A stretch of 64,000 nt of DNA, from NCBI GenBank assembly GCA_013397865.1, contig VZTI01001771.1, positions 367,427-431,426 on the forward strand, written 5' to 3'. The notes beneath the pieces were generated by a model. It saw only the letters and a program-made list of their open reading frames with translations, ran no database searches and was not told the origin of the DNA. Shown here in pieces: positions 55,031 to 64,000 of the stretch (position 1 is the stretch's first letter; each line of letters opens with the position of its first letter). The DNA is from Struthidea cinerea. Lineage: Eukaryota > Chordata > Aves > Passeriformes > Corcoracidae. The position numbers were made by a program, and so were the translations under genes.

Positions 55031-56675
55031 CTAAAATACTTTCCTGCTGGTTACTGTGTCAGTAAGCTTCAGAAATGAAGTCATCAGCATATGGAGGCTC
55101 AAATGTATTAAAGGACAAGTATAAACATCAACTATTTCATTAATTCTTTACTTTATGATCTAATGTAAATTATAAAAGGCTTCACCAATGCTGATGCAAC
55201 ACAGATTAAAGCAAACATAAGCAAATGCAAATGTCAAGCTTAAGAGAGGTGCCTAAATAAGCTTTAGAAATGTCACTGGATTCCCTTTACACTCCATTCC
55301 ACACGTGAACATCTTTCCCTTCCTCTGAAGAGTTTGCACAATTTTGCTGCTGCTCAGCTCTTGTAGTGCTTTTCTACACTGCCCATGAAGGCATCAACAT
55401 ACCACCATCACCAAGCAATCATTTTAGTATTTCATACTTACTTTTGTCAAGCTCCTGACTAATCATTCCTAGCTTTTTAAATTGCAGTTTAACTTTTTTC
55501 TTCAAATTAATTAATATTTTGTGTTTTCTCTTCCTTTCTCCTTTCTCTCTAATATCCAAATCTTAATGTGCAGCACTTCACCTGTTTTGTGAAACATGCT
55601 TTTCCAAAACCTTTTAATGCACCACCGTCTCCTTCCTCTAAAGCTTTGAGAACAGCCACTAACCAGAGAACCCACCAAACCAAATACTTTGAAGGAGTTT
55701 ATCACAATTCCTTTGCCTTCCACTCCCTGTTCATCATGTCTAGATCTGTAAATAAAGCAGGCTGCATTTATGTAATGTATTTTCCTGTTGATGAATAAAC
55801 ACCTTTAGAAGCAAGCAAGCTTCCCGTAGTAATTTTAAAGAAACCCGGGACTGATCCTAAGCAGATAACATACTTTTAAATACATTAAATGCCGTCTCCT
55901 ACTGAGAACATATTCAGCAAACCAGGTTTGTTAACATTTCTCCCAAACACCAGCTATTTTTATTAGACCAGACAGATTTTAATTGTGAAGAATGAAAGTG
56001 CTTTGTGTTAGAGAGCTCTTTATCTGGAAACTGAAAACTGCATAGATCACATTAGGTCTATGGAAATACTGGACTTCCAAAGTATGAAAAGCAGAGTATG
56101 TTAAATGTGTGTATTCAAAACAACAGAAAAAAGGGGCTTCATTTACATGTTGCCAAACTCCCTAATGTTCCAAACCTCAGCTCTTCCCCTGGCTTGTGTT
56201 AAGGCAGGAGGCCACAAAAAGAGACATCTAATTACACATGGAACAGTGTAGTTTTAAGGGTATTTTCAGATTTCATAGAATGGTCTTAAATTAGAAAGCA
56301 ACAGTATCTTAAAACTTATACGGATATTTATAACCCACATAATACTTAAATATATGCACCAATTTTTTTAAAATTGGAGCATACTCTGCATCTGTGCAGA
56401 TGGACAGACTAATAATACTTCTGTTGTGTTTCACTATCATAATCATTCAATACTTTGCTTGATTATTAATGTCAAAGTTGCACTAAATTTTTGATCCACT
56501 AACAAAAAGAAGTTTTCTGTTTGGGTTTGTAAGGATTTTGAAGTCTTGGCTTGTTACACCTGTGTTGGGAAACGTCTCACAGGGTCTCTCCTGCATTTAG
56601 CTACATCTGATCCCAGCTAAGGCACTACTGCCCCTTACCAATATATACACTGGGGGTCTTTAACGCCTCAAATTC

Positions 56676-56690
56676 TTTTTTTTTTTTTTT
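56676..56690. repeat. T-run, 15 nt
   Basis: Homopolymer; it is an A-run in the TAF4 sense strand. No source element is recognised. Confidence 0.9.
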
Positions 56691-56819
56691 CATTAAATAA
56701 AGTTAAGAGTCACAACTGCAGGTGCTGTACTATTGAGAGCCACTGCTGTGCCAACAGCTTCAATTTTAAACCTATTTTTCCCCACTGATGACATTAGAAC
56801 TTCACCCACGGCTGTACCA

Positions 56820-56917
56820 GCTTATAACTTTCACTTTTAATTAAAGAAATTAAATTGGCAACATGAAACACTTTGCTTTCACATTAGCTTTGTTAATAAA
56901 AAGTGAAAGTTAAAAGC
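56820..56917. repeat. Imperfect 25-bp inverted repeat with 48-bp spacer
   Basis: The left arm 56820-56844 (GCTTATAACTTTC plus ACTTTTAATTAA) and the complement of the right arm 56893-56917 (TTAATAAAAAGTG plus AAAGTTAAAAGC) match at 23 of 25 positions. Transcribed in either direction it could form a ~98-nt stem-loop with a 48-nt loop. Each arm contains the motif AAGTGAAAGT in opposite orientation, which resembles IRF/PRDM1-type binding sites. It has no recognised mobile-element termini. Confidence 0.8.
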
Positions 56918-57924
56918 ATCATAGCTGAGGGTAAAACACTGCTCAGTGTTACACTCATGGTGAGGTGGAATGCAAAAGTGCAGGTCTGAAAAATGATTTA
57001 TATTAAAATCATGAAAATTGCAGTAACAAATTCCTAAAAATTCAGAAAATTATTCAACACAATAATTCCCATTTTGCTCTCCTCTCATCAGAAGTGAGTT
57101 CCAAGTGCACATGCAGACAGGAGGCTGAATTCAGTGCTCTCAGAAGAAAGGGAAAGGATTTAATTGGAATGACAGCTGAACTCGTCTCGGACTCAGGGAG
57201 CAGCCCCTCCAAGTCATCACAGCACACGTGTGGAAGGAAATCTGCAGCACCAAATTTCAATGATCTCTCCAATAAAAAAGCCCTTCAACCTATAGTACTA
57301 TAAAAATCACTATCATCCATAAATGCTAATTAACTTTACAAACAACTCTAAACATATTTTTCCATCTACTTATGTAAATTTTCCTTTTACAGAACACATC
57401 TTACTCTTGTGATAGTCGTATTTAAGATCCCAGAACTTGAAAGACTTGTGCTACTAATACATAACACTCAACATAATAGACTAATTGAATGCATATATTG
57501 GAAATCAAATTTCAACATTGATTTTATAATAAAATACACATGCATTCAGCCAGTTTGAGCGGATCAATTAACACACTAATTTTAATGTGATCCACTTTAT
57601 CATGGATTATAACATAGAAGTATGATTCGTTCATTTTCTGAGAGTCAGGACAACCCCAAACCGTAGCTCTTTACTGTCACCACTCCCTCCAAAAACAATT
57701 CAAAAATAAAAACAAAACAACAACAAATCAGCTACAACCTCCTACTCCTGCTGCTGCCATAAATATTTCCATTATTAGCCCAGAACCAGAACTTCATTCA
57801 ACTTGACAGACACCACCTGCATTTTCCAGGTTTTGGAAATAGCTATGAAAGCAGCAAGAACACAGATTTACTATAATAAGACCAGTGCTTTGTTGGGTTT
57901 GAGTTTGTTTTTTTTGTTGGGTCC

Positions 57925-57938
57925 TTTTTTTTTTTTTT
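57925..57938. repeat. T-run, 14 nt
   Basis: Homopolymer preceded by a second, shorter T-run in a GTTT-rich stretch from about 57894. Confidence 0.9.
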
Positions 57939-58500
57939 AGAAAATCCACACGAGACACACCTGTCAAATGTAAAGGTAAATTCCTCAAGTGATTTTAGTC
58001 TGGCTTTTGACCTTTCTGCAGCCTTAAAGACTCTCCTTAGCTCTCCTCAGTACTGCCTGTACCATCCCCAAAGGCCGATGCAGAGGATGTCTGGTTCTGC
58101 ACACATCTGGCAACAACAGCCAGTGGCTCTTACTGGCAAAACAAACCAGGGCCAAGAGTTGACTCTCTCAAATATTTCCTGTAAAGAGACTGTGCTCTAC
58201 ATATGTGTTTACACACAAGATGGTCCCTCCTTGTGCCATTTTTTTTTCCACCTGTGATGCTCCTGTCAGGAAGAAAACCCAAAATCAGTGACAACCAAGG
58301 CAGCTCAGTCCCTCCCTGTACAGCTTCTCCTTTTGACACAGCACATTTTCTGGGTGCTTGAGACAGGAGCTCTTCCAGCAGCAGGAGGTGACTGGATCTC
58401 ACAGTTTGGGAACCAAGATGCCTTTAAACACTTCTATAATAAAAATAATTACTAGAAAGTAAATTAGAGAAATGCTTTGGGCCACACGTTCAAGGCTGGT

Positions 58501-58580
58501 ATGGGAACATTGTGGAACATTTTGGAATGTTGTGGAACATTCTGAAAAGTTGTGGAAAGTTCTGGAACGTTGTGGAACAT
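58501..58580. repeat. 10-bp tandem array (eight units), heat-shock-element-like
   Basis: Eight contiguous 10-mers: ATGGGAACAT, TGTGGAACAT, TTTGGAATGT, TGTGGAACAT, TCTGAAAAGT, TGTGGAAAGT, TCTGGAACGT, TGTGGAACAT. The basic unit is TGTGGAACAT, with a weaker 20-bp periodicity (TGT alternating with TCT/TTT). Each unit contributes a GAA block and a TT(C) block, so the array reads as alternating nGAAn/nTTnn pentamers. One stretch, GAAAGTTCTGGAA at 58556-58568, is a perfect GAAnnTTCnnGAA heat-shock element core. Whether anything binds it is unknown. Confidence 0.9.
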
Positions 58581-60751
58581 GATGCAGGATCCCTGAGGTG
58601 CAGGAGGTCATTCTGGCTCCTGAAACAGCGCAGTAGTAGTTTCAATTTTTAGATTTTTAATGTAACAGAAATTGTACGTTGCATCACCACTATAGCACAG
58701 CACGGTTTTTCCTTTCAAGTTCATCTTCCCCCAGAATATCTCACTGGAATGAGAACATCAGTCACAATGCTCCTAAGCTCGTGATATGAAGTTTCTATTT
58801 CTCAAGTGTTTCCCAGGTTTGGGATATACGATTTTGTAAAATTCTCTCATTTAACAAGCTAAGTAATACTGCTCTTTTGTTTCAAAGACACTCGTGTAGC
58901 TTCACAGCTAATTAACTTTAGCGACTTTTGTAAGAACGTCAAAAATTGTATTTTTTTGAAACCTAACTTTGTTTTCCTTCTACCTTCTCATCTGATTTGA
59001 TCTCTTCTTCTCCCAAAAACATTTCCTGAAGCCAAACCAAGCCCATCTGAGTGCTTACAAATTTTGCAATCATTTCCTGTTGTAACAACTGAAATTATGA
59101 TTGCACATCAAACAGAACACTTGTGTCAAATATTATCATTTCTCCTCCTAAAGAAACCCACCCACCACCCAAAACAACAATAACCTGCAAAAGCCTGATA
59201 CTTTTGTTGGCTATCATTTACTTTTTTTTTTTAACCCCTTACTGGACTGTAATGCTAAATTACCAAATCAGTTTCAAGGCTTCCCGAAGGCTCATGCGGC
59301 CTCGCCTTTGATTTCAATCTATTCCTTCATTTTTCATTATCTTCTCCATTGATTATCCTGTTATTAAGTAGATTATTTAACACCATCTGCTTCAATGCCC
59401 AAAACATTTCCTTCACGATCTTAGTCTTTGTCAAAACCTGGACTTTGGCTGTTACCAAGGCTCCACAGTGTAAATAATTAAAGAAGAATTTTCACTGTGC
59501 AAGTTCAACCTGGTTATGCTCTTCCGTACGAGACAGTAGATGAGGTACCACTAGCAGGAAGCTTTGAAACTTTCACTACAATGGTTCTGCTGAGTAACGT
59601 TAAAAACATGCTGCACAGCAACATGTCAAAACTCTTCCAAGATAGAAGATCACACTGTTTCTCTAAAAGGCACATTAGGAAGTTGCAGTTATAAATAAAT
59701 ATAAGTATGATTTCTAGATTTAAGCATCTGTAGCAGGGAAAACAGGAACAGAAATTTCACTTTAAACCCCAAAGATTTTTGTATTTAAAGACAACACTGT
59801 GAAGGTGACAAAGGTGCCACGACTGAGGGAACAACACCTTTGCATGGTGGATATTTGACGCTCCAGAGACAGTTTAAGCATCTCCCCCTCTGCAGACACA
59901 AATATCACCAAGGCCACAGACAGACATGAAGTGGGTACTGATGGGTACCACTTCACCAGGCAGCTGGGGCAGATTTTAACTGTGTCCATTTAATTACTGT
60001 GTCATTACAATTACTGCATCCTTCCCACAAGGACTGAGATCTCCTTAGACAGCAAGGCTCATTCATAAAAAAAACAGAAAAAACCAAAATCCTGGGTAAG
60101 GAATTAGTACACAGGAATTCAGAATAAAGAACTCAACAAATAATGTAAAATCTATTGTTTAGAATAAAAAATTGTAATCTGACCATATTTTGCCAAACCA
60201 TGTCCTACATAAGTCTTGCAATATGTCATCCATCCATCAGAGCAGACTGGGGAGCACCAGCTGAACAAAGGAAGTTCAGTTCCAAACTGGCATTTACACT
60301 TAAATCACAACATTGCATAAGCACCTCCCAAGGGGTCCACAGTGTCTTCACCTTCTCTCTCTAAACGTTAATACTGATAAATCAGCACTGCTCTTCCATG
60401 GCTACTCTGTGGTCTGGTTTTGGACTTTTAACACCTTCATTTAATTTTCACCTTCATATATTTTTATAGTATACCATGTGTTTCTTCCTAGCCGTCTCCT
60501 GGTTATGAAGCTGATTTATACATTCATTATTTTCACTAAGGTAATTTCTTCAAATCAGTTAGGGGATTCTTTTACATTTCTTTGTTGCAGAATTCTTTAA
60601 TTTGCTCTTTCTGTAATCTGTAGGAATCAAACTTGATGATCATGTATTTATTTCCTATATTTAGACTTCACAGGACTTTATAATATCCAAGACTAAAACA
60701 AAAACAAAAAAAGCCCTGCCCAAACCACAAAATGAGAATTTGTGAAGGAAT

Positions 60752-60835
60752 TCAGGTTGGAAGGAACACCAGGAGGTCCTCTAACCCAATCTCAGATCAG
60801 CCTGCATAAGCCTTTGTGCAGTCAAGGAAGCATTT
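60752..60835 (-). mobile_element. CR1-like LINE 3' remnant, antisense
   Basis: The plus strand reads TTCAGGTTGGAAGGAACACC, then AGGAGGTCCTCTAACCCAAT. This is the complement of a CR1-type 3' end (the recurrent GGTTGGAAGGGACCTC...AGGTC...CCAA pattern). It then continues for roughly 40 bp of diverged sequence. It appears older than the copies at 30 and 45 kb. The subfamily cannot be told by eye and the inner edge is a guess. Confidence 0.65.
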
Positions 60836-62062
60836 CTGAACTAAGAACTATAAGCTACCACATTTTTCTCAATGTCCATTAAAGAAACAATCAACGTAAC
60901 TAATGAGCAGCAGGATACACAGAAAATTATTCACCAAGATGTAGTCACTGAATGGAGAAAACAGGATAAATAATAAATAAGCATTTCTTTATTTTTAATA
61001 AATAAGAATCAAGAATAAAAACAGCAAATATGTTTTCATCAAAACATTTAAAGAGTATCTATGACATGTAAAAATTTGTGGAATGTTTAACAATGTGAAC
61101 AATTATAAATTAAGAGTACAAACAGGACAGATTAAAGTAGCTTAATTGAGAAACAGATTTCTAAATAAGCAAGGCTAGGTTTTGGTTTTTTTATTTAAAA
61201 ATCTCTCAATTGGTGAACATTAATGGCATAAAATCAGGAGGCTGTGTTACAACGGAACATTGAGTTGTTCTGTGTAATCTCTTCAGAATATACAACAAAT
61301 AACTCAATGAATATTCAAATACAATTAAAAATGGGACAACTAAGGGATAAACTTATTTGCAATTAGATATGATATATATAATCAAATTTACAGTCACAAG
61401 CAGGAGATTGATCTATACCTATGTGCTCTTGAAACAATATCATCTGAGTTTGTTCTATTGCACATATGAACACTCAGTCTCTGGAATTAAAGTTAGAAAG
61501 GAACAAGTCTTGAAGAACTGACAGTTAACTGAAGACAGGCATGAATCAATCAAGTAATGCAGTTATGGAGAAGCGACTGGAACACATCTAAATGAAGATG
61601 AACAAATGAACAAAACTGTATAAAAACAAAGTCTAAAAACCTAAGAAGTAAAAAGCCTCAAAAAAAATCCGTCAGAATTTATTGAATTTGTTTAAAGACC
61701 AGAGGTGTAGGCTATGATTCTCCAGTGACACAGAAACCCTTGGCATCCATTAAATTTCGAAAGCAATTGTAAAAATTATTTCACAGAATTATTTTGGGAG
61801 TGCTAGCCACTGTCTCCTGTAGTCCCAAGAACTCATCAAATGCAGAGCTGTATGTTGAAAACACAGAGGCATCCCAGGCAGGTGGGTCTGGAGTCAGCAC
61901 AGATCAGAGCCCCACTCACAAGTTCAAGGTGTGATATCACAACAACAGTACCTTTCTTGTTTTAAGAAACAAGATGTGTTTATGAAACAGATATCACAGA
62001 ATTAAATAATTGTTTGAAGGCTATGGATTGTTAAGTAGTTAGAAAAACAGTAAAAGTGATAC

Positions 62063-62188
62063 CTTGGCAGCCTTCAGCAAGATTTCCCTCTCTTGTTCAT
62101 CTTTCCTTTGCTTTTCTAAACGCTCCAACTGCTCAAAGAACTTCAGCTGTGATCGGACATCTGTGGCTTGTTCGTACCATTCGTCATC
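62063..62188 (-). CDS. TAF4: TAF4 internal coding exon (conserved C-terminal region, long helix)
   Basis: TAF4 is a core subunit of the nuclear general transcription factor TFIID. It pairs with TAF12 through a histone fold, and its conserved C-terminal region helps hold TFIID together and contacts promoters and activators. This exon encodes 42 residues, starting DDEWYEQATDVRSQ and followed by QLKFFEQLERLEKQRKDEQ. It ends at EILLKAAK: a charged, heptad-like helix typical of the region after the histone fold. On the minus strand the acceptor is a pyrimidine stretch plus TTTTACAG just above 62188. The donor is AAG|GTATCA below 62063. Both junctions are phase 0, and the length is exactly 126 nt. 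It joins in frame to the exon at 52317-52373. Compared with the mammalian sequence as I remember it, the W in DDEWYEQ is a substitution. The paralogue TAF4B is less likely because the following exons carry TAF4-type residues. Confidence 0.96.
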
Positions 62189-64000
62189 CTGTAAAACAGG
62201 GACAGGCCTTTAGAAAAAGAGGCAGTTTTATCAAAGGCATGCATTCAAAGACTGTACGTGTTACACATTAAAATCTTTCCATTGTACTAATAAAAAAAGA
62301 AAATTATTATTTTTTAGGCTCAGGGATTGAAGCCAGCCTATGGTTAATAATGAAACGAGAATCTGATAATTTAATTAATATCTAAGCAAATTTTAAAAAG
62401 CAAGGATTGATTTGTCAGCAACAGATACATCAAAGAGTTAAAAAAATAAAACCAACAGACTTAATGATTGAAAACATCTAAAATGCTTGACTTTATTACT
62501 GAATAATCCCAGATGTAGTTTATAACCAGGCTTATAACCTGTAATTCCTACATTTGTACTAATCTTGAATCAGTAACAGACTTTCTCAAGATGCAGCATA
62601 ATAAAGCATTAAAGCTAAAAATTCAGTTGAAAATAAGCCTCTAACTACATCAAAACAGAAGCTTATGACAACTAAGAGCATGCAAGTTTTCCTAGTACAC
62701 AGCAACCAGAAGAGTTTATGGCATGAGCCACATGGAGAACACTCAGAATGTCAGTCAGAAAAGTGAGTTACATTACTTGCATCCCATTTATCTACTTAAC
62801 GTTTTCCTTTCTGACCACAGTGCTATGAAATCAAAGAAGAACATTAACCAAGAAAAATACTGAATACAATCACAATGCTACAATTCAGAGACAACACTAT
62901 TTTTCTCCTAAGGATCTTTAAATACATTATTTTAAATGCTTCTTTGGCTTAATATGGACTAAGCAAACTGTTTTCTTCTCAGACACCATCCTAGAGAGAA
63001 GGAAGGAGGGATTTAACACTTCTGAAGCTGATAAAGAATACTGAAAAGAAACAAGGAGATTTTACTTTTAATGCAATACAGTAGAATATTTCCATCAATT
63101 GCAATGATAATCGTAAGTGTAGGTAATAACCAGGAATAGTGGCCTTTATTTTTTAATCCATTTTTCTATCACAATGATGCTGATTATAGTCACAGATCCC
63201 AGAGATGATTATTTTTGCAAATATCACAGAGAATTAGTCCAACCATGACTCAGGTTTGGGAAATAGGGGGGCTAAGACACAGTCCAAAGCTGTTTGACTA
63301 GACTGCCGCTCCAGAAATACCAAAAAGTACACCACAAAACCAAGGAACAAACTAAACCAGAGCTATTCAATGTATATATATGCTAAAGAAGTCTAAACAC
63401 AGCTTAGACGACACACAACTAGCTATTGCCATCTTACTTTGATACCAGTTTAACAACTATAATATCTAACAAGCACCTTACTTCTACTGGAAAAGGCATT
63501 TCAAATATATCAATAAAGATGTTTGATTCATCTGAATTTCAAACTGGTTTGTAAATCCTTATTTAAATTTCTCCCTGGTTTAACATATCAAAATTGTTTC
63601 AGTCTTCTTCAGGAATACAATCACTAACAAAAGAATCAGAATAGCATTTTACCTTTAAATGTTCTTTTTAAAGAGAAAATCATGTTTAATTACAGTGAAG
63701 AATTTACAGTTGAATTCTTTATTTGCTAAGGCATATATTGGCAGCTTTTGTAAAATACTACTATTTCTCACATTCAGAAAAGTTACTATAGATTCCTAAA
63801 TACCGAAGCAATTTTGATCCAATTCATGGATACCCTGGACAAAAAAAAGGAGCTACCAAGAACCAAGCCTTAGTCACGATCTACGAGCAGAAACAGCTTA
63901 GCACATGCTCCATGCCAGACACTTCAGCACAGAAAGACAGAAACAATTCTACACACAAATTCCGTCAGAGAGGAGGAAGACGAGCTGGCAGGTAGATCTA
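62189..64000 (-). other. TAF4: TAF4 intron (partial, upstream of the exon at 62063-62188)
   Basis: This is AT-rich non-coding sequence leading on the minus strand to the acceptor at 62189-62190. The last ~45 nt of the intron have a good polypyrimidine tract (CTCTTTTTCT). I found no preceding TAF4 exon, no recognisable repeat and no RNA gene. The previous exon should lie above 64000. Confidence 0.85.

Larger units (their letters stand above)
52374..62062 (-). other. TAF4: TAF4 intron, about 9.7 kb
   Basis: This GT-AG phase-0 intron is bounded by the donor at 62062 and the acceptor at 52374. It contains an (AAAC)n/A-rich tract at 52594-52650, a small triplication of TTTTAACAG near 54983-55030 and a 25-bp inverted repeat at 56820-56917. 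T-runs lie at 56676-56690 and 57925-57938 (A-runs in the sense strand). A 10-bp tandem array is at 58501-58580 and a CR1 remnant near 60752. Outside these I see AT-rich unique sequence with only short chance reading frames. Confidence 0.9.

Noticed and set aside
62063..62188. Assignment of the three exons to the paralogue TAF4B
   Set aside because: SRSRQEDPEQ, MQQQELAQMRQRD and KKRKLD fit TAF4; TAF4B has different residues at these positions as I recall them.

Overview
This is vertebrate nuclear DNA, most likely from a bird. It is AT-rich, intronic and CpG-poor, with only short scattered reading frames. It carries 3' fragments of CR1-type LINE retrotransposons ending in the CR1 tail (about 4.2, 30.3, 45.3 and 60.75 kb). 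It also has one candidate endogenous-retrovirus-type LTR near 19.5-20.1 kb whose 3' half resembles avian LTRs. CR1 also occurs in crocodilians and turtles, so the bird call is an inference from repeat type and compactness.

The only gene I can support is TAF4, a TFIID subunit, transcribed on the minus strand from high to low coordinates. Three consecutive coding exons are present: 62188-62063 (42 codons), 52373-52317 (19 codons) and 28306-28184 (41 codons). All begin and end in phase 0 with GT-AG junctions, and joined they give 102 residues of the conserved C-terminal region of TAF4. Features that distinguish TAF4 from its paralogue TAF4B are visible: SRSRQEDPEQ, MQQQELAQMRQRD and a PRKKRKLD basic patch. 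The 5' exons (glutamine-rich, TAFH and most of the histone-fold region) must lie above 64000. The last exon or exons, with the terminal conserved helix and stop, were not found and probably lie below position 1.

Layout, low to high coordinates: 1-28183 is the incomplete intron downstream of the third exon (CR1 tail at 4.2 kb, LTR at 19.5-20.1 kb, small GC-rich islets at 7.8, 10.9 and 14.4 kb, several hairpins). 28184-28306 is an exon. 28307-52316 is a 24.0 kb intron with two larger CR1 pieces, a GC-rich block at 29.5-29.9 kb, a 2.4 kb segment bounded by inverted 13-mers, a 50-bp GC-rich minisatellite at 43.2 kb and a GC-rich islet at 50.8 kb. 52317-52373 is an exon. 52374-62062 is a 9.7 kb intron with a 10-bp tandem repeat that reads as a heat-shock-element-like array, a 25-bp inverted repeat and a CR1 remnant. 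62063-62188 is an exon, and 62189-64000 is intron.

I see no bacterial-type genes, operons, CRISPR, tRNA or rRNA. I found no convincing undescribed multi-gene system. The most unusual items are non-coding: the HSE-like 10-mer array (58501-58580), the imperfect 25-bp inverted repeat with paired AAGTGAAAGT motifs (56820-56917), the internally deleted CR1 (about 29.89-30.34 kb), and the inverted TTGTCGGGGTTTT ends at 31.3 and 33.7 kb.
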